46,238 nt of DNA from positions 1 through 46,238 of the forward strand of contig JAFXDV010000017.1 in the NCBI GenBank assembly GCA_017521125.1, in the 5' to 3' direction. Shown here one piece after another: positions 1 to 8,295 of this stretch. Numbering within the stretch: position 1 is the stretch's first letter; each line of letters opens with the position of its first letter. The notes under the pieces are model-generated. The model made no database searches, was not told where the DNA came from, and saw only the letters and a program-made list of their open reading frames with translations. The position numbers and the translations under genes are program-made. The stretch comes from Clostridia bacterium. Lineage in GTDB: Bacteria > Bacillota > Clostridia > Oscillospirales > Acutalibacteraceae.

Positions 1-3000
1 ATCGGCGTTAAGAAGGATGGTTTGACTGAAGCTACTAACATCGAATTGCCCGAAGGCTTGGTGGTGAATGCTGATGGTACGGTAAAAGCCGGAACCAAGG
101 GATTCATCGGTGAGATTACCTCTGTTAAAGAAGGTGGCAAGGTTACTCTCTCGTTTGAGGTTCCTGCACAGTTCAGAGGTGAATTTATCATCGAAAGTGT
201 AACCGACCTCTCTCACAATGATTCTGCAGAGTATGATGATAACAACATCGTTGTTGTTGACACCATCTCTCCCGATGTGAAGGTCGAGTTCACAGGCTCT
301 TTGAAAGATAAGATCGATGTAGATGTGGCAGGTCAGAAGCCTACTCGTCAGACAAAGAATACAACTGATGCAAATACCAGGTTCGTATACGATGGCGATA
401 TTACCGCTACTATCACCGTGAAGGAAGCAAACTTCTACGATGATATGGTAATCACTGTATATAGAGATGGTGCAGTTGTAACCGACTCTGTAATTTCCGA
501 CTGGACTCAGGTAAACGGCACGTTTGAGTATGTTAAGACCGTAAAGCTGAGCGAAGACGGTGATTATCAGATTAAGTTGGACTATGAAGATAAGTCCGAC
601 AACAAGATGGATGTAGATGCTACCGGTGAGTATGCTGAGAATACAGCAGACAAGGTAGGCACTTACACCTCCAATATTCACACAATTGATACTACTATCC
701 CGACCTATAGCATCACCTATGATAATAATACCGTTATTCAAACCATAGACGGTAGAGATTACTTTGATGCTAACCGCACAGCAACCATTAAGGTTACCGA
801 TCGCAACTTCCGTCCTAATGAGGTTGATTTCACAGTAGTGGCGAAGGATATCAAAAATAACGATGTTACCGAATTCACTTATTCTAAGCTCACTTCTTTG
901 ACAGACTGGACTCTGGACGGCATCACATGGACAGCGACAGTTCCGTTCACTACGGATGCAAATTACACTGTAGACTTCACCTATACCGATATTGCAGGTC
1001 ATAAGGTAGCCGAAGACTACAACAAGCTGTTTACCGTTGATAAGGTTGCTCCCAGTAACTTGAAAATCGAATATGTTGAACCTTCTTTCGTGGAAAAGGT
1101 AATTGAAACTGTGACCTTCCACTTCTACAAGGCGCCTGTAAAGGTCAAGATATCTGCTACTGATGATATCGCTGGTGTATATCATTTTATGTACAGTTAC
1201 GTAAAGAGTACTGGCGTGAGTGCTGTAAATGCTGAGTTAATTGATGAGGCAATTACAAACGCAGATATCACTTATGATGGAAACAAAGCAACAGCAACAT
1301 TTACTATTCCGAAAGAAGTGTTGGCAGCTAACAATCAGTTTAGAGGAAATGTAGAATTTACAGTATATGACCGCTCCGAAAACGATGATGATACTAAGGA
1401 TCCTACGGTTGTAGTTGTTGATGATATTGCTCCTCAGATCGATGTTACCTACACTGCTAACGATGTCGAAACTGAAATCCGTTATGTTGATAGTAATGTT
1501 AAGGATGTTGAAGACTTTAAGTCCGCAACTCAGGCATTCTACAACGGAAACGTAACAGCAAAGATCACAATTGATGAAGCAAACTTCTTTGAAGGAAAGA
1601 ATTATACCGATGAAAATGGCAATCCTGTAGGCATTGTTCATGAGGTTGGTATCTTACTCACCAAAACCGATAATAACGGTGTTGTGACCAAGACCGAATA
1701 CATGCCGGCAGGTTCTGCTCAAATGTTTGCAAGTGAAACTTCCAACAGGAAAAACATTGAGTGGACACACGATGGAGATATTCATACCTTCGAAATCGAT
1801 TATGACGAAAACGCTGATTATGTATTAACCGTTAAATATGTTGATTTCTCTACCAACGAGTCTGACATTGATGCTAATGATGGCAAGGCAGTTGTAAAAC
1901 TTTATGAGTCTAAGATCGTAACGGTTGACAAAATCGATCCTGTTATTAAAGTTGAGTACAGCAACGCTGATGTTAAGAACACAATTGATGGTAGAAAGTA
2001 TTTCGACAAGCAGCAGGTGGCAACAATCACAGTTACCGAACATAACTTCCGAGCAGACGATGTGGATGTAGATGTCATCGCTAAGAATGTTATTGATGAA
2101 GATGTATCAGTAGCAGATTTCGATGCACAACTCAGAAACAGAGATAACTGGAAACATTATGATGAAGAAGGTAACGAAGTTGAAAAGGCCGTAGATGGCA
2201 ATGTTCATGTGGCAACAATCACATATTCTGTTGATGCTAACTACACATTTGATATTGCCTATACTGATCTCGCCAAACGTGCAGCAAAGGATTACACGGA
2301 AGATTTGTTTACAGTTGATAAGACTGCGCCCACTAACCTTACTGTAACCTATAGTGAACCGAAACTTTGGGATAAAATTCTCGAAAGCATTACATTCGGT
2401 TTCTATAATGCACAAATGGAAGTTACGATCACAGCAGATGATATTACTACTGGTATTTATCACTTCAAATATAGCTATATCAAGAGCGAAGGCGTAAGTG
2501 ATGTAAACGCAGAGTTGATTGATGAAGCAATTGCAGCCGCCGAAATTACATATTCTGGTGCAACAGCAACTGCAAAATTCAGCATTCCGAAACTTGTGCT
2601 CAAGAACGATAATCAGTTCAATGGTACTGTTAAGTTTACAGCTTATGACAGATCCGAAAATAATACCGATATGGCTGATGAAGAAAGAATCGTTGTTGAT
2701 AACATTAAACCGACATCCAAGATCACCTTTAATGAGCCGGTACAGAATGCAAACAACATTTCTTACTATGCCGGTGATATCAATGCAACAATCGTAATTA
2801 CTGAAGCAAACTTCTATAGTGAAGATGTTAATGTAACTGTTACAAAGGACGGCGCTAATTATCCTGTTACTGTTCAGTGGAAGGATGAAAGCGTAGATGT
2901 TCATACAGGCACATTTACATTGACAGAAGATGGCGATTATATTGTTACTATCAAGTATGCTGACCGTTCCACAAACGAGATGGAAACATATGAGTCGAAT

Positions 3001-4179
3001 CGTTTGACAATCGATACTAAAGCACCTTCTGTTAGCGTATCGAATATTAAGAACAATTCGGCAAATAAGGATGAAAAATACGGATTCACTATCACAGCAA
3101 ATGATATTAACATTGATATGAATTCTATTAAGCCTGTCCTCACTGCAGTGGTTCGTGAAGAAGACGGCAGCTATGCAACCAAAACCATCTCGCTCGGCGA
3201 TATCAAAACCGTTGAGGCCGGAAAGACCTATTCATTTACCGTTGATAATCTTGAAGCAGATGCAGTTTACACCCTGGTATGTACTTTGAAGGATATGTCA
3301 GGAAATGAGTATTCTAAGATTTCTCTCTCTGATGGTAAAGAATACGAAACTGTCAAATTCTCCATCAACCGTGATGGTTCAACCTTTACAGTTAATGAGG
3401 CAACATTTAAGCTGCTCACTCAGTATTATGTTTATAGCGTAGATTCCGATGTTGTCATTGAGGAAATCAATGTTGATCCTATCGAAAATTATGTTGTTAA
3501 GCTTAACGGTGAGCCGCTGACTGAAGGAAAAGACTATACCACAACCATTACTGAAAAAGATGGCGAATGGAGTAAACGTACATATGTTGTCAAGAAGTCT
3601 CTCTTCGAGAACGAAGGTGAGTACAACGTGATCGTTGAGTCCATTGACAAAGCTGAAACTACGGCGTTCAGTGATGTCAAGAATTTGAAGGTTGCTTTCG
3701 TAGTTGACCAGACTGCTCCTGTATTGACAATCAGTGGTCTTGAAGAAGGCGGCAGATATCAGATCGATGAGCAGACTGTAACTGTAATTCCTACCGATGA
3801 CGGTGGTAAACTCAATAGCTTTAAGGCAATTTTGCTTAATTCTGACGGTAAAGAACTTGAAGTTCGTTTTGAGAAATCTGGCAACGATCTTATCAAGTAT
3901 CTTGAAGAAAATGATGGTAAGATTACCTTTACGGTTCCTGAAGGACTTGAAAATCAGGTTAGAATCATTTGTAATGACTGTGCTGTAAATGCAGATGGTA
4001 AAACAAATGCTTATGATCAGACATTCACCAAAGTGACCGTATCTCAAAGCGGATGGGTTATCTACTATGCGAACAAACCGTTGTTCTACGGTTCAATCGC
4101 AGGTGTTATCCTCCTTGCAGGTGGAATTATCTTCTTAATTCTTTACAAAAAGCGCAAGAAGAATGAAGCAAGCAAATAA
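1..4179 (+). CDS. Large repeat surface protein, membrane-anchored (5' end outside window)
   Basis: The reading frame is open at base 1, so the true start and any signal peptide lie upstream. About 1,392 residues are visible. They are rich in Asp, Thr and Val and built from Ig-like beta modules that recur in order. Type A carries an ATITVKEANF-like motif (near bases 409, 1558 and 2785). Type B carries ATIKVTDRNF/ATITVTEHNF (near 781 and 2021). Type C carries YHFxYSYxKSxGVS (near 1183 and 2458). The layout is A-B-C-A-B-C-A. The C-terminus has one hydrophobic helix (about 4084-4146) followed by KKRKKN, which indicates a membrane anchor with an outward-facing body. No LPXTG sorting motif is seen. 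Probably an adhesin or cell-surface stalk; the ligand cannot be told. Confidence 0.8.
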   Translation: MGVKKDGLTEATNIELPEGLVVNADGTVKAGTKGFIGEITSVKEGGKVTLSFEVPAQFRGEFIIESVTDLSHNDSAEYDDNNIVVVDTISPDVKVEFTGSLKDKIDVDVAGQKPTRQTKNTTDANTRFVYDGDITATITVKEANFYDDMVITVYRDGAVVTDSVISDWTQVNGTFEYVKTVKLSEDGDYQIKLDYEDKSDNKMDVDATGEYAENTADKVGTYTSNIHTIDTTIPTYSITYDNNTVIQTIDGRDYFDANRTATIKVTDRNFRPNEVDFTVVAKDIKNNDVTEFTYSKLTSLTDWTLDGITWTATVPFTTDANYTVDFTYTDIAGHKVAEDYNKLFTVDKVAPSNLKIEYVEPSFVEKVIETVTFHFYKAPVKVKISATDDIAGVYHFMYSYVKSTGVSAVNAELIDEAITNADITYDGNKATATFTIPKEVLAANNQFRGNVEFTVYDRSENDDDTKDPTVVVVDDIAPQIDVTYTANDVETEIRYVDSNVKDVEDFKSATQAFYNGNVTAKITIDEANFFEGKNYTDENGNPVGIVHEVGILLTKTDNNGVVTKTEYMPAGSAQMFASETSNRKNIEWTHDGDIHTFEIDYDENADYVLTVKYVDFSTNESDIDANDGKAVVKLYESKIVTVDKIDPVIKVEYSNADVKNTIDGRKYFDKQQVATITVTEHNFRADDVDVDVIAKNVIDEDVSVADFDAQLRNRDNWKHYDEEGNEVEKAVDGNVHVATITYSVDANYTFDIAYTDLAKRAAKDYTEDLFTVDKTAPTNLTVTYSEPKLWDKILESITFGFYNAQMEVTITADDITTGIYHFKYSYIKSEGVSDVNAELIDEAIAAAEITYSGATATAKFSIPKLVLKNDNQFNGTVKFTAYDRSENNTDMADEERIVVDNIKPTSKITFNEPVQNANNISYYAGDINATIVITEANFYSEDVNVTVTKDGANYPVTVQWKDESVDVHTGTFTLTEDGDYIVTIKYADRSTNEMETYESNRLTIDTKAPSVSVSNIKNNSANKDEKYGFTITANDINIDMNSIKPVLTAVVREEDGSYATKTISLGDIKTVEAGKTYSFTVDNLEADAVYTLVCTLKDMSGNEYSKISLSDGKEYETVKFSINRDGSTFTVNEATFKLLTQYYVYSVDSDVVIEEINVDPIENYVVKLNGEPLTEGKDYTTTITEKDGEWSKRTYVVKKSLFENEGEYNVIVESIDKAETTAFSDVKNLKVAFVVDQTAPVLTISGLEEGGRYQIDEQTVTVIPTDDGGKLNSFKAILLNSDGKELEVRFEKSGNDLIKYLEENDGKITFTVPEGLENQVRIICNDCAVNADGKTNAYDQTFTKVTVSQSGWVIYYANKPLFYGSIAGVILLAGGIIFLILYKKRKKNEASK

Positions 4180-4186
4180 TTAGTCT

Positions 4187-4220
4187 AAAACCTCTCTGGG
4201 TTCGCTCAGAGAGGTTTTTA
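4187..4220 (+). terminator. Rho-independent terminator of the surface protein gene
   Basis: The inverted repeat AACCTCTCTG/CAGAGAGGTT has a short loop and is followed by a T-run. It lies 8 bases after the stop codon. Confidence 0.85.
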
Positions 4221-4304
4221 CTATATCGGGAACGAATTTATATTCGCTGGACTTTGAAAAGCGTTTGTGGTATGTATTTGTGCTTGAAAGGAGTGTGATA
4301 CACT

Positions 4305-4589
4305 ATGACAACGCTTGAAGATTTATACTTCGGCAATATCAAGCCTAACGAAAGAGAAACCAAAAGAGGTTCTCAGATCGACCGACTCGTAAAATTGATG
4401 TGCAAAAATGAAGATGCCTTAAACGCAACCCTTACTGAGCAACAAAAGGAAACCTTCGAAAAGTTTCAGGATGCTCAAAGAGAATTATCCTTGCTTACAG
4501 AACGAGATGCCTTCCGCTCCGGTTTTATTCTCGCTACGCGGATAATGGTCGAGGTTATGGAAGGATTGCAAGAGGTGGAAGATGTCTAA
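4305..4589 (+). CDS. Small protein resembling the DUF6809 family
   Basis: This 94-residue protein starts with MTTLEDLYFGNIKPNER and contains TLTEQQKETFEKFQD. Both resemble what I recall of the DUF6809 family, small helical proteins of unknown function common in clostridial genomes and accessory elements. The start has a good site, GAAAGGAG, upstream of ATG. It overlaps the next gene by 8 bases (ATGTCTAA), so the two are co-translated. It lies outside the 29-bp repeat that bounds the element on the right. Family assignment is from memory of the N-terminal motif. Confidence 0.6.
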   Translation: MTTLEDLYFGNIKPNERETKRGSQIDRLVKLMCKNEDALNATLTEQQKETFEKFQDAQRELSLLTERDAFRSGFILATRIMVEVMEGLQEVEDV

Positions 4590-4935
4590 TGATATTTACA
4601 TAAGGAAGCCTTGGGGAACAACAAGGAGAGAAAAGAGATATCAGAGGATCTGCGAGAAGCTGGGTTGGACTATCCGAGATAACGGCGATGGCAGCGTGGA
4701 GATATGCCAATACTCTCCGGCAGGTGAAGACTTCTCATTCACGGTCGACAGAAAGAAATTTGTTGACAATGTGAAGTTCTACTACGATAACTATGGTGTC
4801 GATGAACACATTGAAATGTGGGTTAAAGCAAGGGATTGCGGAGTCTCAGGAATCCCATCGGTTCGCAGACTTGCAATTGATGCCGAAGAAATCGATGGTA
4901 TGCTACAAGAATTAGCATGTGCATTGAGTGTATAA
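4582..4935 (+). CDS. Hypothetical small protein, second gene of the pair
   Basis: This 117-residue protein has no fold I can name with confidence. Visible features are a basic N-terminus (RREKRYQRICEKLGW), a central YSPAGEDFSFTVD segment, and an acidic C-terminal half with DEHIEMWVKARDCGVSGIPS. I recall similar DEHIEMW/GVSGxPS proteins in clostridial phage and conjugative regions, which is weak evidence. It is translationally coupled to the preceding gene. A 49-bp gap separates its stop from the left direct repeat at 4985. Confidence 0.55.
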   Translation: MSNDIYIRKPWGTTRREKRYQRICEKLGWTIRDNGDGSVEICQYSPAGEDFSFTVDRKKFVDNVKFYYDNYGVDEHIEMWVKARDCGVSGIPSVRRLAIDAEEIDGMLQELACALSV

Positions 4936-4984
4936 GTGAAAAAAATTACTACGCCTTAACCAATGAATAAATCAAATCAGCAGG

Positions 4985-5013
4985 TCAAAATTTGGACAGC
5001 ATTAAACAAAGAA
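4985..5013 (+). repeat. Left direct repeat, putative attL
   Basis: It contains ATTTGGACAGCATTAAACAA and matches 14086-14114 over 29 bases. A short hairpin follows at once, as at the right copy. Confidence 0.75.
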
Positions 5014-5044
5014 TAAGGACGATTTATCTCGCCCTTATTTTTTC
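5012..5044 (+). terminator. Hairpin with T-run next to the left repeat
   Basis: AATAAGG(a)CG pairs with CG(c)CCTTATT and is followed by TTTTTTC. It would stop transcripts from the two small genes before they enter the element. Confidence 0.55.
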
Positions 5045-5055
5045 TTCACCAACAT

Positions 5056-5084
5056 TTGCTAATTTTCTTCTTTTCTGCTATAAT
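5056..5084 (+). promoter_or_regulatory. Predicted sigma-A promoter of the macro-domain gene
   Basis: TTGCTA (5056-5061) and TATAAT (5079-5084) are separated by 17 bases. They lie 33 bases upstream of the ATG, which has GGGGAG as its ribosome site. Confidence 0.6.
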
Positions 5085-5116
5085 ATAAAAAGCGATATTT
5101 TTGGGGAGATAATGAG

Positions 5117-6424
5117 ATGCCGATTAGAATAATAAGAGATGACATAACAAAAGTACAATGTGATGCTATAGTTAACGCAGCCAATAAAACCTTGTTAGGT
5201 GGTGGCGGTGTTGACGGTGCTATCCACAAAGCAGCCGGAATCGGCTTGTTTTTTGATTGTCTTAAATTAAGAGGATGCAAGGTCGGAGAAGCTAAAATCA
5301 CTCCAGCACACAAATTGCCTTGCAAATATGTTATACATACTGTTGGCCCCAAATGGAAAGATGGCAACCACAACGAAGAAGAACAACTGGTATCTTGCTA
5401 TACAAACTCTCTGTTGCTCGCTAAAGAGAATAATTGCGAAAGCGTTGCTTTCCCACTGATATCTACTGGTGTCTATAAATTTCCGAAGGAACAAGCGCTT
5501 TTAATTGCAATAAAAACCATTAAAGCATTTCTTGCAGATAATGATATGGATGTTATCGTAGTTGTATATGATAAATCCGACTTCCAAATTGATATCGATA
5601 TGCAAGATGATGTTGAAAAATACATTAACGAACACTATTGGTTTAGTGGCAAAATAATAGGTTCTGGTTTAGGCTTAAGTGATTACAGAGATCATCGCAT
5701 GGGTGATACTGCAGAATTGCCACCGATACACAAGTATAGTCCTTTTGATAGAGAAATCGATTCCGGGAAAATACTACCGAAAGAATCATTTCCAACTCCT
5801 TGGGGCAAGCCTGCTCTTGGATATAAGAGTAGACGAAAGAAACGCAGTTATGCTCGCCGACTAAGAAGAAAACCCGATTCACTAAAGCGAGCTCAAAGAA
5901 TTGGATCAGAACATTCTTGTCACATTAACACAGATACTTCTATTGAAATCAAACAAAGAAATCAAGAAGATTTATCAAAATGGTTTCCCAGTGAACCTCT
6001 CGAAAGAAGAAAATCTGGAATTGATGGATGCGGTCAGATCAGGGATATCTCACGTCTGACAATTGAAGAACAGTTAAAGAATATAGATGCAGGGTTTAAG
6101 GAAACATTGTTTAAAAAGATAGATGAAAGAGGATGGACAGATCCTCAATGCTATAAAAAAGCAAATGTTGATAAAAAACTGTTTTCAAAAATAAGATGCG
6201 AGGAAAATTATCATCCGAGCAAAACAACCGCGCTTGCATTTGCTGTGGCTTTAGAATTAAATCTGGAGGATACAAAAAAGTTTATTGCTACAGCAGGTTA
6301 TACTCTCACGCATAGCAGTAAACTTGATTTAATCGTAGAATACTACATAATAAAAGAACAATTCGATGTCGATGTGATAAATATGACGCTATTCAAATAT
6401 GACCAAAAATTATTAGGATATTAA
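5117..6424 (+). CDS. Macro-domain protein fused to a C-terminal HTH-like domain
   Basis: This protein has 435 residues. The first 175 or so form a macro domain of the MacroD/YmdB type, shown by CDAIVNAANKTLLGGGGVDG, HTVGPKW and STGVYKFP. Family knowledge says such domains bind ADP-ribose and often remove it from proteins or nucleic acids. A basic, charged linker follows, rich in RRKKR-like runs (about 230-270). Residues 310-435 look like an all-helical, XRE-like domain (KKANVDKKLFSKIR, PSKTTALAFAVALELNL). This fused domain recurs in Firmicute proteins, as I recall. No ADP-ribosyltransferase partner is visible nearby. The promoter is its own and a double terminator follows, so it is a monocistronic cargo gene. 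A role in reversing ADP-ribosylation, for example in phage defence, is inference. Confidence 0.8.
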   Translation: MPIRIIRDDITKVQCDAIVNAANKTLLGGGGVDGAIHKAAGIGLFFDCLKLRGCKVGEAKITPAHKLPCKYVIHTVGPKWKDGNHNEEEQLVSCYTNSLLLAKENNCESVAFPLISTGVYKFPKEQALLIAIKTIKAFLADNDMDVIVVVYDKSDFQIDIDMQDDVEKYINEHYWFSGKIIGSGLGLSDYRDHRMGDTAELPPIHKYSPFDREIDSGKILPKESFPTPWGKPALGYKSRRKKRSYARRLRRKPDSLKRAQRIGSEHSCHINTDTSIEIKQRNQEDLSKWFPSEPLERRKSGIDGCGQIRDISRLTIEEQLKNIDAGFKETLFKKIDERGWTDPQCYKKANVDKKLFSKIRCEENYHPSKTTALAFAVALELNLEDTKKFIATAGYTLTHSSKLDLIVEYYIIKEQFDVDVINMTLFKYDQKLLGY

Positions 6425-6427
6425 AAA

Positions 6428-6517
6428 GGTCGCATTTTCTGCGACCAAAGAGAATATTGAACCGTATAAAATAAGGGTGTAAACCAAAGAGTTTACACCC
6501 TTATTTTTATTTTTTTT
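6428..6517 (+). terminator. Tandem terminators after the macro-domain gene
   Basis: The first hairpin is GGTCGCA/TGCGACC (6428-6446). The second, AAGGGTGTAAAC/GTTTACACCCTT (6473-6502), is followed by a long T-rich tail. The vWA gene's ribosome site begins right after it. Confidence 0.8.
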
Positions 6518-6530
6518 GGAGGTTTATTAA

Positions 6531-7190
6531 GTGGACAAGAAGACTAAGAACAACATTACGGAACTCGTGCTGATTTTGGATCGTAGCGGTTCTATGGCCG
6601 GACTCGAAGGAGATACAATCGGTGGTTTTAACGCACTGATTGAAAAGCAGAAGAAAGAACCCGGCGAATGTTATGTATCGACAGTGCTATTTGATAATAC
6701 GGTGGAGGTTTTGCATGATCGAGCGAAACTGACCGATATCAAGAAGCTCACGGAAGAAGAATACTTCGTTAGAGGTTGTACAGCATTAATTGACGCTATT
6801 GGCGGTGCTATAAAACATATAAAGAAGATCCATAAGTATATCCGTCCCGAAGATGTTCCCGATAAAACGATGTTTGTAATAACAACGGATGGGATGGAAA
6901 ATGCAAGTCATCAATATGATAGCGATACCGTCAAAGAGATGATTGAACAGCAGAAAAAAGAATTTGGATGGGAGTTTTTATTTATCGGTGCAAATATAGA
7001 TGCGGTTGAAACTGCAGCCAATATTGGCATAGGTAGAGATAGAGCCGTAAACTATCATGCAGACAGCAAAGGCACAGGTATACTATACGAAACTGTATCC
7101 CGAACTGTTTGTCAGATGAGAAAGGCAGCTCCTATATCCGCAGACTGGTGTAAGGATATTGCGGATGATTTCAATTCGAGAAACAAGTAA
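6531..7190 (+). CDS. von Willebrand factor A domain protein
   Basis: This protein has 219 residues and consists of a single vWA domain. The metal-ion-dependent adhesion site is intact: DRSGSM (about residues 16-21), the Thr in GCTALIDA, and Asp in TTDGMEN. Such stand-alone cytoplasmic vWA proteins bind Mg2+ and mediate protein contacts. The start is GTG at 6531, supported by TTTGGAGG just upstream. There is no signal peptide or membrane segment. Terminators lie on both sides, so a promoter within or just before the upstream terminator region is implied. It lies beside the macro-domain gene in the cargo part of the element; a shared function is possible but not shown. Confidence 0.85.
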   Translation: MDKKTKNNITELVLILDRSGSMAGLEGDTIGGFNALIEKQKKEPGECYVSTVLFDNTVEVLHDRAKLTDIKKLTEEEYFVRGCTALIDAIGGAIKHIKKIHKYIRPEDVPDKTMFVITTDGMENASHQYDSDTVKEMIEQQKKEFGWEFLFIGANIDAVETAANIGIGRDRAVNYHADSKGTGILYETVSRTVCQMRKAAPISADWCKDIADDFNSRNK

Positions 7191-7205
7191 TCTGTTCAAA
7201 TAATG

Positions 7206-7250
7206 ATAGCGTTCAGTTTATGCAAAAAGTAAGCTGAACGCTATTTTTAT
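7206..7250 (+). terminator. Terminator after the vWA gene
   Basis: ATAGCGTTCAG pairs with CTGAACGCTAT and is followed by TTTTTAT. Confidence 0.8.
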
Positions 7251-7402
7251 ATCTAATTTAGCAAGAAACGAGGTGCTTCGACATAAACATATATTATCAG
7301 CCCACAATACTTCGACAGTATTTTTTTAAGGAACAAGATACCATTAAAATAGGCAAATTTCCCCATAAAAACCCCAATACCAACAGAAAGGTCGTGAATA
7401 CG

Positions 7403-7483
7403 ATGAGTAATTCAACTACAGAGCAGCAGAATGAGCAAAATTTATACAAATTTTGGCGTGGCAGCTTCACCGCCCAGTCGTAA
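7403..7483 (+). CDS. Possible 26-residue leader peptide
   Basis: ATG at 7403 follows GAAAGGT at a suitable distance and reads MSNSTTEQQNEQNLYKFWRG and six more residues to TAA. It is too short to assign. It may be a true leader peptide or the remnant N-terminus of a lost gene. The sequence before its start (ACCAACAGAAAGG) resembles that before the sigma-like gene (ACCAACAGAAAAGG), which suggests a shared origin. Confidence 0.3.
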   Translation: MSNSTTEQQNEQNLYKFWRGSFTAQS

Positions 7484-7543
7484 TCTGTAGCATCATCTTT
7501 CCGGTCAAACGGCAGTGGTGCTGCCGTGCGATCGGAGGATGTT

Positions 7544-7813
7544 ATGAAATACTATCAGTATACCCATATCCTTTTGGTATGGACATGCTGTGTAGGAACA
7601 CAAGGAAGATACAGAAGTCAAAAGCAAAAATCGTTAATCAACGTTCAGACTTCTAACAAGCCTCTTCTCTACACAGTTACATACTCCTTCTATCGTAAAG
7701 CCAAATTTACGCTTGCAAACGCAAGCTGTAGGTTTGGCTTTTTTTGTTACAACGAGTTCTGTAGCAATACAGCGTTAGAAGGATGGCAGTGCTATATCGC
7801 TAAGTATCCGTAA
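7544..7813 (+). CDS. Possible 89-residue leader ORF coupled to the sigma-like gene
   Basis: ATG at 7544 follows CGGAGG and opens MKYYQYTHILLVWTCC. The residue composition is odd (many Tyr, Cys and Lys), and an intrinsic terminator lies inside the frame, which argues against an ordinary protein. However, its stop codon (7811-7813) falls inside the strand that pairs with the downstream ribosome site. Ribosomes translating it would run through the terminator and open the blocking hairpin. It may therefore act as a translated regulator rather than encode a functional protein. Confidence 0.35.
   Translation: MKYYQYTHILLVWTCCVGTQGRYRSQKQKSLINVQTSNKPLLYTVTYSFYRKAKFTLANASCRFGFFCYNEFCSNTALEGWQCYIAKYP
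7698..7745 (+). terminator. Leader terminator (possible attenuator)
   Basis: AAGCCAAA pairs with TTTGGCTT, with an inner GCTTGC/GCAAGC stem, followed by T7. It lies about 120 bases before the sigma-like gene. Confidence 0.7.
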
Positions 7814-7860
7814 TCTCCGGTTTTGTTATCACCAACAAAACCAACAGAAAAGGAGATTAC
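7810..7860 (+). promoter_or_regulatory. Hairpin sequestering the ribosome binding site of the sigma-like gene
   Basis: GTAATCTCC (7810-7818) pairs perfectly with GGAGATTAC (7852-7860), which contains the Shine-Dalgarno sequence of the ATG at 7864. Directly inside it, GGTTTTGTT (7819-7827) pairs perfectly with AACAAAACC (7834-7842). The two 9-bp helices stack with one 9-base bulge. The stop codon of the leader ORF lies in the blocking strand. Confidence 0.75.
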
Positions 7861-7863
7861 AGA

Positions 7864-8295
7864 ATGAGCAAATTATATGCAATCAATATTTACGATACCA
7901 CAACAGAAAAAGAAAAAGTCATATATGTGAGCAAAGAGGTATATGACGAGTTTCGCCGCGGAGAATGGCGTATTGAAAAAAACGACAGCAAGCACAGGGC
8001 AAACGAAACACAGTTTAGTGCTTTACTCGGTGGCGATGATGGTGCATACGAAAACTTTCATGAATTTGTGGACAACGATTCCAATCCCGAAGAATTAATA
8101 TTTCGTGCCATGATGGTTGAAAAGCTCTATCGCGCACTTGCACATTTAGAGGAAGCTGACCGAGAACTCATTGAGGCTATCTTTTTTCAAGAGATGACTG
8201 AAAGAGCTTATGCCGAAAAGAAAGGTGTTTATCGTAACGCCATTCATAAGAGAAAACAAAAAATATTGCAGGAATTAAAAAAATTTTTGATTTAG
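7864..8295 (+). CDS. Sigma-70 region-4-like protein of the element
   Basis: This protein has 143 residues. The C-terminal half resembles sigma region 4 (LYRALAHLEEADRELIEAIF, then ERAYAEKKGVYRNAIHKRKQ as the helix-turn-helix). The N-terminus (YVSKEVYDEFRRGEWRIEKN) matches the small sigma-like proteins common in Firmicute conjugative and integrative elements. Region 2 is not obvious, so it may be a DNA-binding regulator rather than a full sigma factor. The ATG is preceded by AAGGAG, locked in a strong hairpin. It probably controls element genes such as the helicase and recombinases; this is inference. Confidence 0.75.
   Translation: MSKLYAINIYDTTTEKEKVIYVSKEVYDEFRRGEWRIEKNDSKHRANETQFSALLGGDDGAYENFHEFVDNDSNPEELIFRAMMVEKLYRALAHLEEADRELIEAIFFQEMTERAYAEKKGVYRNAIHKRKQKILQELKKFLI

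Larger units (their letters stand above)
7251..7863 (+). promoter_or_regulatory. Structured leader region upstream of the sigma-like gene
   Basis: About 610 bases lack a recognisable conserved gene but hold several RNA structures. A small hairpin with a T7 tail lies near 7303-7327. ACGGCAG/CTGCCGT (7509-7527) sits just before a ribosome site. An intrinsic terminator lies at 7698-7745, and a nested hairpin at 7810-7860 covers the ribosome site of the sigma-like gene. Two short leader ORFs (7403-7483 and 7544-7813) have plausible ribosome sites. Together this suggests attenuation and translational control of the downstream gene. The trigger is unknown. Confidence 0.55.

Noticed and set aside
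2107..2904. 265-codon minus-strand frame
   Set aside because: It lies antisense to the surface protein, is rich in Cys, Ile and Asn, and has no ribosome site. It is a shadow of the plus-strand codon pattern, as are the other minus-strand frames under 1-4179.
7453..7656. 67-codon plus-strand frame in the leader
   Set aside because: There is no ribosome site, and the frame overlaps the better supported leader ORF in another frame.
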